From Alkalimonas mucilaginosa (GTDB taxonomy: Bacteria; Pseudomonadota; Gammaproteobacteria; Enterobacterales; Alteromonadaceae), in contig NZ_JAUGZK010000003.1 in the NCBI RefSeq assembly GCF_036327005.1, positions 310,001 to 374,000 of the forward strand: 64,000 nucleotides of DNA. The letters run 5' to 3'. Each line of letters opens with the position of its first letter. Positions within the stretch are counted from its first letter, which is position 1. The position numbers and the translations under genes were made by a program. Below, in pieces: positions 25,001-32,465 of the stretch. Under the pieces are notes generated by a model that was not told the origin of the DNA, searched no databases, and saw only the letters and a program-made list of their open reading frames with translations.

Positions 25001-25094
25001 TATCCTGGTAAGCAATCAGGCCAAACAACACCAGCACAGCGCTCATCATCACCGCCATGACATGTCGGCGAATAAAAAACTGAGGTAGGGACAT
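22023..25094 (-). CDS. RND efflux pump, inner-membrane transporter
   Basis: A 1023-residue HAE1/AcrB-like RND transporter that exports drugs or other amphiphilic compounds using proton flow. One helix near the N-terminus, two large periplasmic loops (about 35-335 and 545-850) and two groups of helices give the usual twelve segments. The proton-relay acids are Asp400-Asp401 in GLVVDDAIVVLEN. It resembles the MexF/VexK-like branch more than AcrB itself, but substrates cannot be told. The start is ATG 25094, one base after the adaptor stop codon (TAATATG), with GGAGG just before. No outer-membrane channel gene is present, so it probably uses a TolC-like protein from elsewhere. Confidence 0.93.
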   Translation of the reverse strand: MSLPQFFIRRHVMAVMMSAVLVLFGLIAYQDIGNDRVPNVDFPVISVSTSLSGADPDTVDANVTQFIERAVNTVPGIDNISSVSAPGSSTVNITFMMGQDIDVAFSEVQTRVSEVVGSLPNDADSPVIKKVEADSQPVLWLIVKGDRTIQQLTEYARTTLRPQLEQINGVGEIRLGGSRNRRIRVELDADAMSREGVTVADVRSAINNEHVLASGGFLVGGRQERMLRLDLEYHNVDALNELIIRRSGERLVRLQDISTVIDGLTDFRRLARFNGQESVGLGIIKVAGANTLEVVQEVERRLAEEIRPSLPAGIELAVTSDQSTFIKSMIDNLERTLLLAVVLAGLVMWLFLKNLRSTLIIIVAIPVSLLAVTAVMYFAGYTLNSMTMLAILLLIGLVVDDAIVVLENIWRHREQGETDAVAAAGIGANEVFTAVIASSLSLIAIFGSVIFMEGIIGRFFESFAVVVVFGVAVSTFIALSLIPMLCARFLSLPKVHGKAYHRLEAAFQWLDNHYQRILIWGLAHRSKVITLSGLAILASLWLGMQLPAEFAPEEDEGQFVVTMRAPLGVSIHYMDEKVAEMEAILTQEALVDNYFVSIGTGSAGVNEATAFVRLLPWQQRSVSQQQVMQRLDRAFAEVTGVRIFTSSQGLFGGQRGEALQFNVRSTNQEQLAIQSERLFEALQQRGLGRIDMDLRQNQPQLQLRVDRERAHFMGLQTSDVVQAVNIFIGGADVARFDDDFGGGERFRIRLKGRDDQFTTPADLSRIWLRNSEGQRVRLDAVAHFEQSYAPAVISRYNLQYAVPFYIAPDMPLSDAIEQLYTTAATTLPNGFSIALTGQAEELGRTVNAMLFVFMIAIVLVYMVLASQFNSYLQPVIIMTAMPLAVMGAFLGLGLTGYSLNIYSMIGMVLLIGVVTKNSILLIDLTNQYRETHSMSINEALRAACPVRLRPVLMTSLTLILAMIPAAFDSGPGGNGNASLAITVIFGMSIATVLTLLLVPAAYSVLEELKLRYYRPESTAELTG

Positions 25095-25095
25095 A

Positions 25096-26193
25096 TTAGC
25101 GCCCTCCCTGAATACGCACCTCGGCATCATGCGTCAGATAGGCACTTCCATCCACCACCACGCGCTCACCGGCACTGACACCAGACAAAACTTCCACGCG
25201 ATCTGCTGAACGCTGACCAAGCTCGACCCGACGCTCTTCAACCTTGCCGTAATCCTCATGGCCAGGTAGAACATACACCACGGTCCGCCCTGGCCTGTCG
25301 ACGACACTGACGGATGGAACCTGAAGAGCATTCGATCGCTGCGCTACTTCAACCAGACCTTCCAGCATGGTCCCGGATGGCCAGGATGATGGGGGAATAA
25401 ACTCGACCACAGCCGTAACACCCATACCATCCTCGACCGATGGGCGCAAACGGGTTACCTTGCCATCAATCCAGTAATCATCGCTGCCTAAGCGGCGTAA
25501 CTTCACTCGCATGCCCGTTTCAAGACGACCACCAACACGCTCAGGAAAGGGCAACGACACTCTGGCACTGCTTTGCGGGATCATCCGAAAAGCACGGTCA
25601 CCGGCACTGACAAAATCGCCTTCGGAAATATGGCGCTCATCAATACGCCCGGCAATAGGCGCCTGAATACGGGTGTGAGCGACCTTCCGCTGTGCCGCTT
25701 CCCGCCGGCTTTCGGCCGCTTTCAGCTCCTGACGTGCGGTATACAAGTCTGCCCGGGCAGACTCCAAGTCCATTTGGCTAACGTACTGCCCACCGCCTAC
25801 CATTTCCAGACGGTTGAGGTCTCGGGCAAACTGCTCTGCACGTGTTTTCAGAGCTGCTTCATCTGCCTGAGCAGCTGCTAACGCTAGGGTATAGGAGCTA
25901 TCATCCAATCGGGCAAGAATGGCCCCTTCTTCCACTTCATCACCAATATCATGCAGCACTTCAACCACACGACCATCCACCTCGGGTGATACCTGCGGGC
26001 TGGAAAAAGCCTCGCTGCGCGCCATGGAGCGCTCTGTTTCTACCACCGTTGTGATGTGCACAGGTTGTACTCTCACAGGTGTACCCTGCTGAGCTTTGGC
26101 TTCATCACTATTAATGGGTGAACAGGCGATGGTAGATAAACCAAGAAAAACAGCTGAAGAAATCAAAAAAAACCGATGACTACTTGTCTGCAT
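25096..26193 (-). CDS. RND efflux periplasmic adaptor lipoprotein
   Basis: A 365-residue membrane fusion protein (HlyD/AcrA family). It has a lipoprotein signal with lipobox TIAC (Cys24). A split lipoyl-like domain (SPEVDGRVVEVLHDIGDEVEEG near 67-88 and TRIQAPIAGRIDE near 174-186) is separated by a coiled-coil hairpin (about 100-170). Beta-barrel and membrane-proximal domains follow. It links the inner-membrane pump to an outer-membrane channel. Pump and adaptor genes are one base apart, with the adaptor first. Its ATG has GGAG eight bases upstream. No regulator gene is adjacent; the upstream spacer has two AACTCAGTG repeats. Confidence 0.92.
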   Translation of the reverse strand: MQTSSHRFFLISSAVFLGLSTIACSPINSDEAKAQQGTPVRVQPVHITTVVETERSMARSEAFSSPQVSPEVDGRVVEVLHDIGDEVEEGAILARLDDSSYTLALAAAQADEAALKTRAEQFARDLNRLEMVGGGQYVSQMDLESARADLYTARQELKAAESRREAAQRKVAHTRIQAPIAGRIDERHISEGDFVSAGDRAFRMIPQSSARVSLPFPERVGGRLETGMRVKLRRLGSDDYWIDGKVTRLRPSVEDGMGVTAVVEFIPPSSWPSGTMLEGLVEVAQRSNALQVPSVSVVDRPGRTVVYVLPGHEDYGKVEERRVELGQRSADRVEVLSGVSAGERVVVDGSAYLTHDAEVRIQGGR

Positions 26194-26210
26194 GCATACA
26201 ACTCCATATC

Positions 26211-26263
26211 AACTCAGTGCACAACGTTATGCCAATCAAGCTGAGCCCAAGCTGAACTCAGTG
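26211..26263. promoter_or_regulatory. AACTCAGTG direct repeats upstream of the RND operon
   Basis: AACTCAGTG occurs at 26211-26219 and again at 26255-26263, 44 bases apart, in the spacer between the RND operon and the next gene. The spacing is four helical turns, which would suit paired binding of one regulator. No known factor is recognised. Confidence 0.3.
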
Positions 26264-26345
26264 AAAATAGTACATCAGATAACAAGTTAGCACCACGAAA
26301 ACGCTGTCATAAATCAATCTTGGCAGCTCAGTTAGCACAGTAAAC

Positions 26346-26373
26346 TTGAATTAACCTGTACAAAAAGTATACT
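26346..26373 (+). promoter_or_regulatory. Sigma-70 promoter of the 186-residue protein gene
   Basis: TTGAAT (26346-26351), a 16-base spacer and TATACT (26368-26373) form a good promoter 36 bases before the gene start. Confidence 0.6.
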
Positions 26374-26409
26374 ATAGGTTCAAGCAAAGTCGTTCTCAGG
26401 AGGTTTATC

Positions 26410-26970
26410 ATGGCAACGGTGGAAAGTACCAACCCGGTCGCGTTCGAAGCCAGTCAATTGCTAGGTAACACCCGGCCTGAGCGCTCGGCAACCGCAGAGC
26501 AACCTGCCAATCAGCCTGACCTTAGGGCGAATGATACCGCCAATACCAACAACGATGTTTCTTCGGTCGATATCAGCCAAGAAGCCAGAGCCGCATTTGA
26601 ACAGGACAATGCTGACTTTCAACAAGCTCTGCAGGATTTTCGCAACCAAAGTGCACAACAACCGGCACAACTGGTGGCTAGCTTGTTTGATGATGCTGCC
26701 GGCAGCGGCAATCAATCCCTGACCGATGCTCTGGCCCGATTAAACAGTCTGGCCGAGCGTTTGAATGACAACCGGCAAGCGCAACTCAGTGAGCCAGTGG
26801 AGCGTGCTGTTGCAGCCGAGCCTGAAGTAGCCCCGGCGACAGAAAGTGATGCACCTGACACAACAACTGCCGCCGTGCAAGAACAAACACCGACCACAGA
26901 AGCTGAGCCTGAAGCCCTTGCTCTAAGCCAGCGTAACCCATTGGATGAAACCGGCCTGAGCCAGGGTTAA
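26410..26970 (+). CDS. Hypothetical disordered acidic protein
   Basis: A 186-residue protein without signal peptide or membrane segment. It is rich in Ala, Gln, Glu, Thr and Asn. Two helical segments are predicted by eye: about 55-95 (VDISQEARAAFEQDNADFQQ and onwards) and 100-130. The final third is Glu/Ala/Thr/Pro low complexity. The VDISQEAR phrase is found in flagellar-type or anti-sigma-like small proteins, but I do not recognise the family. The start is secure: AGGAGG lies six bases before ATG, and a strong promoter precedes it. It ends two bases from the stop of the convergent DUF3081 gene. Confidence 0.75.
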   Translation: MATVESTNPVAFEASQLLGNTRPERSATAEQPANQPDLRANDTANTNNDVSSVDISQEARAAFEQDNADFQQALQDFRNQSAQQPAQLVASLFDDAAGSGNQSLTDALARLNSLAERLNDNRQAQLSEPVERAVAAEPEVAPATESDAPDTTTAAVQEQTPTTEAEPEALALSQRNPLDETGLSQG

Positions 26971-26972
26971 GT

Positions 26973-27245
26973 CTAATCGTATTTTTGTTTAATCTTTTCA
27001 AGCTGCTGGAAAAACTCATCCAGCAGCTTTTCACTGTCGGCATTGCTGTGCCAGGTATTGTGAAAACCTAACGTTAGTTGCACCCGACTGTTGTCGAAAA
27101 ACAGTTCGTAACCATCAAAACCAGAGGATACCTGCACGCCATCCAGCAAATACCCCTGACCCCATTCAGTTTCAGTAGCCGAACCATGCTTTTCAATTTT
27201 GCTGTAAACATCCATCAGGAATTTACTGTTTATTTTGTGTTCCAT
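26973..27245 (-). CDS. DUF3081 family small protein
   Basis: A 90-residue protein that fits the DUF3081 family known from Vibrio, Shewanella and relatives. Typical elements are the N-terminal helix (SKFLMDVYSKIEKHG), a strand with DGVQVSSGFDGYELFF and the SRVQLTLGFHNTWHS segment. It is probably cytoplasmic and its role is unknown. I choose ATG 27245 because GGAG lies eight bases upstream. An upstream in-frame start at 27266 has no such site. It is convergent with the preceding gene, with two bases between stops. Confidence 0.75.
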   Translation of the reverse strand: MEHKINSKFLMDVYSKIEKHGSATETEWGQGYLLDGVQVSSGFDGYELFFDNSRVQLTLGFHNTWHSNADSEKLLDEFFQQLEKIKQKYD

Positions 27246-27379
27246 CGGCAACTCCAATAGTGACAACTTTTTTCTTTGGCAAAGATACGAGCAAGTCGTT
27301 CAACCAGTTTTCCTGTATTTGAACCTGAGTGCAGTTCTGGGTATAGTGCCTGCAAACCTACAAATCAATGGAACATACC

Positions 27380-27991
27380 ATGACAAAAAAAACAACCAAA
27401 CCTATGCTGCTTTCAGCTGCAGCTCTTGCCGTATCCTTTGCAACCCAGGCTAACATTGTTGCACCAGCGCCCTTGGTCTCCATTCCAACCCACGATGCTT
27501 TTTTTGATCATCTGCGCGCTCACTGCGGTAAAGCCTATGAAGGTCAGGTAACAGTTAACAATCCGGCATCATCTGGGTTTGAGGGCCGTTTAATCATGCA
27601 TGTCCGGGTCTGTGAAGACAATCAGTTGCAGATCCCTTTTCATGTCGGTGATAACCACTCCCGGACATGGATTTTAACCAAGACCGGCTCTGGCATCAGC
27701 TTAAAGCATGATCATCGCTTAGAAGATGGTAGCAATGACCCTATGACCATGTACGGTGGCCATACGGTGGATGCAGGCTTTGATCGGGTGCAATCCTTCC
27801 CGGTCGACCAATATTCGATTGAAGAATTTGTTAAAGCCGGCATACCCGCATCCAACACCAACATCTGGCAAATGTACATTTACCCGGAGCAATTTACCTA
27901 CCGCCTGATCCGTGAGGGCCGCGAGTTCCGTGTTGACTTCGACTTAACCAAGCCAGTGGATCTGCCACCAACGCCATGGGGCTACCAGTAA
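27380..27991 (+). CDS. Secreted protein of unknown function
   Basis: A 203-residue protein with a clear signal peptide (MTKKTTKPMLLSAAALAVSF, cleavage after ATQA, near residue 25). The mature part has two cysteines (in AHCGKAYEG and RVCEDN), which may form a disulfide. It also has a beta-rich pattern with FHVGDNHSRTWILTKTG, LKHDHRLEDGSNDPMTMYGGHT and a C-terminal YRLIREGREFRVDFDL. Similar unnamed proteins occur in marine Alteromonadales, but I know no function. ATG 27380 is preferred over ATG 27368 because the signal peptide then begins normally. It has its own terminator. Confidence 0.75.
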   Translation: MTKKTTKPMLLSAAALAVSFATQANIVAPAPLVSIPTHDAFFDHLRAHCGKAYEGQVTVNNPASSGFEGRLIMHVRVCEDNQLQIPFHVGDNHSRTWILTKTGSGISLKHDHRLEDGSNDPMTMYGGHTVDAGFDRVQSFPVDQYSIEEFVKAGIPASNTNIWQMYIYPEQFTYRLIREGREFRVDFDLTKPVDLPPTPWGYQ

Positions 27992-28001
27992 AACGCCCAG
28001 A

Positions 28002-28028
28002 GCCAGCAACTCAGTCTGAGTTGTTGGC
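28002..28028 (+). terminator. Terminator after the secreted protein gene
   Basis: A 12-bp stem with one G-U pair (28002-28013 with 28017-28028) and a 3-base loop, followed by GCCTTTGTCC. It lies ten bases after the stop codon. Confidence 0.65.
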
Positions 28029-28105
28029 GCCTTTGTCCCGTTCAGGTTAGTATAGCTTTGCAGTACACCCATTATAATTACAACGAACTTCACTGGAGTC
28101 CATTT

Positions 28106-29791
28106 ATGAAACCTACGCATTGGTTTTCAGGAACCCTGGCAGCCAGTTGCTGCCTTGCACTAAGTGGCTGTGGTCAACCAGCCCTGCAATCCGACGTCGC
28201 AGCAGCCGACGACACCCCCTGGTATCAGCAAGATACCGACATGAATCCTCGCCTGGCTGAGTACATCAAAACCCTGGCCTCTAATGAGTTTCAGGGACGT
28301 GCCCCGGCCACTGCCGGCGAAACTAAAACCGTTGCCTATCTGGAAGAACATTTTCGCCGGATTGGTTTAAAACCGATAGATGGCGACAGCTACAAACAAC
28401 CTGTCTCGCTGGTGCAGATTGATCCGGTACAAGTAAGCGGTATGACCTTAAGCGGCGCCCTGGATACTACCCTGGCCTACCGGGATGATATGATGGCCTG
28501 GACCACCCGGGTGGTGGATGGTGTCGAACTGAAGGACAGCGAGCTGGTGTTTGTTGGCTATGGTATCGTCGCACCAGAATACAACTGGAACGATTACGAA
28601 GGCCTGGATGTCGCAGGCAAAACCGTGGTGATGTTTGTCAATGATCCGGGCTACGCCACCCAAAACCCGGAGCTGTTTAATGGCAATGCCATGACCTACT
28701 ACGGCCGCTGGACCTACAAATTCGAAGAAGCGGCCCGTCAGGGCGCGGCCGGGGCTTTGATTATTCATGAAACCGAACCGGCCAGTTATGGCTGGGGCGT
28801 TGTGGCGCATGGTTCCCCAATCAAGTTTGATTTGATCAGCGAAAACAAAAACATGGACCGCTCGCAAATCGAAGGCTGGATCACTGCCGAAACCGCAGGC
28901 CGTTTATTTGCCGCCAACAATACCGATATTGAGGCCTTACGGGCTCAGGCTTTATCAGGCGAATTTAAGCCGGTACCGCTGAATACCACAGCGTCCATTT
29001 CGGTGAAAAACAATCTGCGGGAGCTGACTTCCAGCAATGTGGTTGGTTTCATTGAAGGCAGTACCTACCCGGATGAAACCATTGTCTATATGGCGCACTG
29101 GGATCACCTTGGCATGGACTTCTCCAACCCAAGCAACCCTGTGTTTAATGGTGCCCAGGACAACGCCAGTGGCACAGGCGCCGTGATGGCCCTGGCCGAG
29201 TACTTTGTACAGCAGCCACAACCTGAACGCAGTATTGCTTTTGTATTGGTCACAGCTGAAGAACGGGGCTTGCTGGGCTCTGCCTGGTATGCTGAGCACC
29301 CGGTATTCCCACTGGAAACCACCGTTGCCGCCATCAATATGGATGTGATGAATGTGTATGGCCCGATGAAAGACATGGTCATCGTCGGTTTGGGTAACAC
29401 CGATCTGGAAGAAATTCTGGTGAAGTACACCGAGCAACAAGGCCGTTATGCCGTGCCAGAGCCAAATCCGGAAGCTGGTATTGCCTACCGCTCTGATCAC
29501 TTCAGCCTGTCGAAGAAGGGGGTGCCTATTCTGTATGCCAAAGGTGGCAATGACCACTACCAGCACGGCGCAGAATGGGGTGCGGCACAGCGTGCGGAAT
29601 TCAACCGCTGCTGCTACCACAAAGTCACCGACGAGTGGAGCGATGACTTTGACCTGCGCGGCGCCCAGCAGGACATGTTCCTGTACTTCCGGGTTGGTAA
29701 TGAACTGGCCAACAGCCGCCTGTGGCCGAACTGGTACCAGGGCAATGAGTTCCGTGCCATCCGCGATGCCAGTGCCGCTTCACGTCAATAA
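28106..29791 (+). CDS. M28 aminopeptidase lipoprotein, copy 1
   Basis: A 561-residue zinc metallopeptidase of family M28 with an inserted PA domain (about 130-290). The lipobox LSGC (Cys22) anchors it to the envelope. The di-zinc site is complete: AHWDH and QDNASG, the catalytic Glu in AEERGLLGSAW, the Asp in NMDVMN and the His in RSDHFS. It should cut amino-terminal residues from peptides outside the cytoplasm. I choose ATG 28106 (TGGAG upstream) because the signal peptide begins there; an earlier ATG at 28058 would add 16 residues with no purpose. A closely similar gene follows 55 bases downstream, so the pair arose by tandem duplication. Confidence 0.93.
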   Translation: MKPTHWFSGTLAASCCLALSGCGQPALQSDVAAADDTPWYQQDTDMNPRLAEYIKTLASNEFQGRAPATAGETKTVAYLEEHFRRIGLKPIDGDSYKQPVSLVQIDPVQVSGMTLSGALDTTLAYRDDMMAWTTRVVDGVELKDSELVFVGYGIVAPEYNWNDYEGLDVAGKTVVMFVNDPGYATQNPELFNGNAMTYYGRWTYKFEEAARQGAAGALIIHETEPASYGWGVVAHGSPIKFDLISENKNMDRSQIEGWITAETAGRLFAANNTDIEALRAQALSGEFKPVPLNTTASISVKNNLRELTSSNVVGFIEGSTYPDETIVYMAHWDHLGMDFSNPSNPVFNGAQDNASGTGAVMALAEYFVQQPQPERSIAFVLVTAEERGLLGSAWYAEHPVFPLETTVAAINMDVMNVYGPMKDMVIVGLGNTDLEEILVKYTEQQGRYAVPEPNPEAGIAYRSDHFSLSKKGVPILYAKGGNDHYQHGAEWGAAQRAEFNRCCYHKVTDEWSDDFDLRGAQQDMFLYFRVGNELANSRLWPNWYQGNEFRAIRDASAASRQ

Positions 29792-29804
29792 AAAGCGATA
29801 AACC

Positions 29805-29830
29805 AAGGGCAATGCTTCATTGCCCTTTTT
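29805..29830 (+). terminator. Terminator between the two M28 genes
   Basis: A perfect 10-bp stem AAGGGCAATG / CATTGCCCTT with a 3-base loop and a TTTTT end. It lies 14 bases after the first M28 stop, and the next gene begins 16 bases later. Confidence 0.88.
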
Positions 29831-29845
29831 ATTTAGGAGCTAATC

Positions 29846-31528
29846 ATGACAACCCAGTATTCGATAGGTTTGCTCTGCGTGTTCGCCTTAACCGCCTGCC
29901 AACCCGCATCACACAGCCAGCAGACTACAGCCACAGACACCAGCAGTGATGAGATAGAATTGTTTGAAAGCAACTTCAATCCAAATTTCCGAGAGTACTT
30001 TCGCACACTGGCCTCCGACCAATTTATGGGCCGGGCACCCGCTACCAAAGGTGAAGAAATTACAGTTGCCTATATTGAACAACAGTTTAAGAGCTTTGGT
30101 TTAAAGCCGGCTAATCAGGGCAGTTACCGTCAGCCCGTACCGGTCACACAAATTGACCCGGTTCAGGTTTCCTCATTGCGCTTTGCCGGCAACAATGCGC
30201 CAGCCGATTATGTCTACAGACAGGATATGATGGCCTGGAGCAGCCAGATGCTAAATGAAATCAATGTTGAAGCGAGTGACATTGTATTTGTTGGCTACGG
30301 CATTGTTGCGCCGGAATACAACTGGAACGACTACGAAGGGCTGGATGTCACAGGTAAAACTGTGGTGATGTTTGTCAATGATCCTGGCTATGCGACCCAG
30401 AACCCGGAGTTGTTCAATGGCAATGCCATGACCTACTATGGTCGCTGGACTTACAAGTATGAAGAGGCAGCGCGCCAGGGTGCCGCTATGGCTTTAATTG
30501 TGCATGAAACCGCCCCTGCCAGTTACGGCTGGCACGTAGTAGCAGGCACCAGCCCAATTCGCTTTGAGCTGGCAAATGAAAACAAAAACATGCACCGGGC
30601 TAAAGTTGAAGGCTGGCTATCACAACAGGGAGCAGAGCGTTTATTTGCAGCTGCAGGCCTTGATTTAGAAGCATTACGCCAACAAGCACTGTCAGGTTCC
30701 TTCCAGCCAATCCCTCTTGAGATACAAGCATCCATCAACATAAAAAACAACTTGCGCACTTTGCAGTCCGACAATGTCATCGGCTACATTGAAGGCAGCA
30801 CTTACCCTGAAGAAACCGTCATTTACATGGCACACTGGGATCATTTCGGCATGGATTTCAGCTTGCCGGATAATCAGGTCTTTAATGGTGCTCAGGATAA
30901 TGCCGGAGGTGTTGCGGCCTTACTGGCGATAGCTGAGCGAATGGCGCAAGAGCCAGCCCCACAGCGCTCGGTGGTATTTATGTCCTGGGCGGTTGAAGAG
31001 CGTGGCTTACTGGGCTCGGCCTGGTATGCAGCAAACCCACTGTTTCCGCTTGAAACCACTGTAGCCGGTGTCAATATGGACGTCATCAACGTGCATGGAC
31101 CGATGAAAGATGTGATGGTCGTTGGGCATAACAGTTCTGAGCTGGAACCTATGCTAGAACACTACAGCAAACTGCAACACCGTTACATTGTACCAGAACC
31201 AACCCCCGAAGATGGCTTTTACTATCGCTCCGACCATTTCAGTTTAGCCAAGGTGGGAGTGCCCATGCTGTATGCCCGCGGTGGCATTGACCATATTGAA
31301 CATGGAAAGGCATGGGGTCTGGAACAGCGACACATCTACAACAGCCAGCATTATCATAAAGTCACTGATGAATTCGATGAGAACTGGGACTTACGTGGTG
31401 CCGCGCAGGATATGTATTTGTTCTATCATATCGGCAACGATCTGGCCAACAGCCGTCAGTGGCCAAACTGGTACCAGGGCAATGAGTTCCGTGCTATCCG
31501 CGATGCCAGCGCCAGGGTACGTCAGTAA
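29846..31528 (+). CDS. M28 aminopeptidase lipoprotein, copy 2
   Basis: A 560-residue paralogue of the preceding peptidase with the same layout: lipobox LTAC (Cys18), PA domain and M28 catalytic domain. The metal and catalytic residues are kept (AHWDHFG, QDNAGG, VEERGLLGSAW, NMDVIN, RSDHFS). Long blocks are identical to copy 1, for example PEYNWNDYEGLDV and NPELFNGNAMTYYGRWTYK, and the C-terminal NWYQGNEFRAIRDAS. The N-terminal 100 residues and the substrate-pocket loops differ, which suggests altered specificity. The start has AGGAG eight bases upstream. A terminator between the genes means that the second needs read-through or its own promoter. Confidence 0.93.
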   Translation: MTTQYSIGLLCVFALTACQPASHSQQTTATDTSSDEIELFESNFNPNFREYFRTLASDQFMGRAPATKGEEITVAYIEQQFKSFGLKPANQGSYRQPVPVTQIDPVQVSSLRFAGNNAPADYVYRQDMMAWSSQMLNEINVEASDIVFVGYGIVAPEYNWNDYEGLDVTGKTVVMFVNDPGYATQNPELFNGNAMTYYGRWTYKYEEAARQGAAMALIVHETAPASYGWHVVAGTSPIRFELANENKNMHRAKVEGWLSQQGAERLFAAAGLDLEALRQQALSGSFQPIPLEIQASINIKNNLRTLQSDNVIGYIEGSTYPEETVIYMAHWDHFGMDFSLPDNQVFNGAQDNAGGVAALLAIAERMAQEPAPQRSVVFMSWAVEERGLLGSAWYAANPLFPLETTVAGVNMDVINVHGPMKDVMVVGHNSSELEPMLEHYSKLQHRYIVPEPTPEDGFYYRSDHFSLAKVGVPMLYARGGIDHIEHGKAWGLEQRHIYNSQHYHKVTDEFDENWDLRGAAQDMYLFYHIGNDLANSRQWPNWYQGNEFRAIRDASARVRQ

Positions 31529-31538
31529 TGCTAAGTAT

Positions 31539-31565
31539 GTAAGGGCAATGTGAGATTGCTCTTAC
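31539..31565 (+). terminator. Terminator after the second M28 gene
   Basis: An 11-bp stem GTAAGGGCAAT / ATTGCTCTTAC with one G-U pair and a 5-base loop. It shares the AAGGGCAATG arm with the terminator at 29805, so the tandem duplication probably included the terminator. Confidence 0.65.
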
Positions 31566-31602
31566 CTCTTACTGCCATTGCAGGCTTCGAAACATGAAAA
31601 AA

Positions 31603-32352
31603 TCAATCACTATCTTGCTCAAGGAGCAAACCATATCGCGCATAAATTTCAGTCACCTCTCCCCTGTCTTTTAAAACCTGTATGATTTCGTCAATCTTCG
31701 GAAAAAAAGCCATACGAGCTGATTTTCGCGGTATAGAAAAGCAACGGTAATTCTTATAACTTTCTTGATAGGTTGCAGGAATTAGGCTTTCATGCTGCTG
31801 AAATAGCTCAAGACCATGTATTTGGGAGCTAATTGCAATATCTATTCGCTTCAACCGCAACATTTCAATCAATTGCCCCACATCTGTCACTGTATAGACG
31901 GTCATATCGTCCAATGCGTTATTGAACTGCTCGCTGTAATAACTGCCTCGCAAAGCACCAATCTGTAATTTCTTAATATCATCAAAACTGAAAAAATCCC
32001 TTTCATCTTCTCGGTGCTTAAAGTACGCAATTGTTCTTATTTCATAACCAAATACAAAGCTCTTTAAAACTTGATCTCTTTCGGCAAAACATGAATGAAC
32101 TGGTACTAAATCAACTGAACCCTCTTCCGCACTTTGCATTGTTCTGGCCCAGGGGACAAGTCGCCAAATAATCCGGTGCTGAGGACCTAGCATAGAAATT
32201 ACAAGCTCCAGCATATCTGCGCCAGGCCCGCTACATGTACCATTTTCCCAGTAGATGTAAGGTAATCTTTGACGACAATCAGCTTGCCAATGGACGATAT
32301 CTGCTTTTGCTGAGAACGTTAAGAGTAATGCTGCAAAAAAAATAAAAGGCAT
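31603..32352 (-). CDS. Periplasmic solute-binding protein (family 3 type), orphan
   Basis: A 249-residue protein with a signal peptide (1-17, cleavage near AKA-D) and the two-lobed pattern of extracellular solute-binding family 3. The segments PYIYWENGTCSGPGADML, VPWARTMQSAEEGSVDLVPV and IGALRGSYYSEQF, and the second-lobe RLKRIDIAIS, follow that fold. No ABC permease or ATPase is next to it. Such orphan proteins in Alteromonadales often serve as sensors or ligand scavengers, but the ligand is unknown. Upstream spacing to the porin gene is 113 bases. Confidence 0.8.
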   Translation of the reverse strand: MPFIFFAALLLTFSAKADIVHWQADCRQRLPYIYWENGTCSGPGADMLELVISMLGPQHRIIWRLVPWARTMQSAEEGSVDLVPVHSCFAERDQVLKSFVFGYEIRTIAYFKHREDERDFFSFDDIKKLQIGALRGSYYSEQFNNALDDMTVYTVTDVGQLIEMLRLKRIDIAISSQIHGLELFQQHESLIPATYQESYKNYRCFSIPRKSARMAFFPKIDEIIQVLKDRGEVTEIYARYGLLLEQDSD

Positions 32353-32465
32353 AAACGCCTCCCAGAATCAGGCCGCACTAAACACCTTCCAATCATACCG
32401 CGTCTGACCACGGTGCAAGCGGCCTTGCTGACCAAGTAACGCTAGCTCTTTACTCCTTACTGGGT

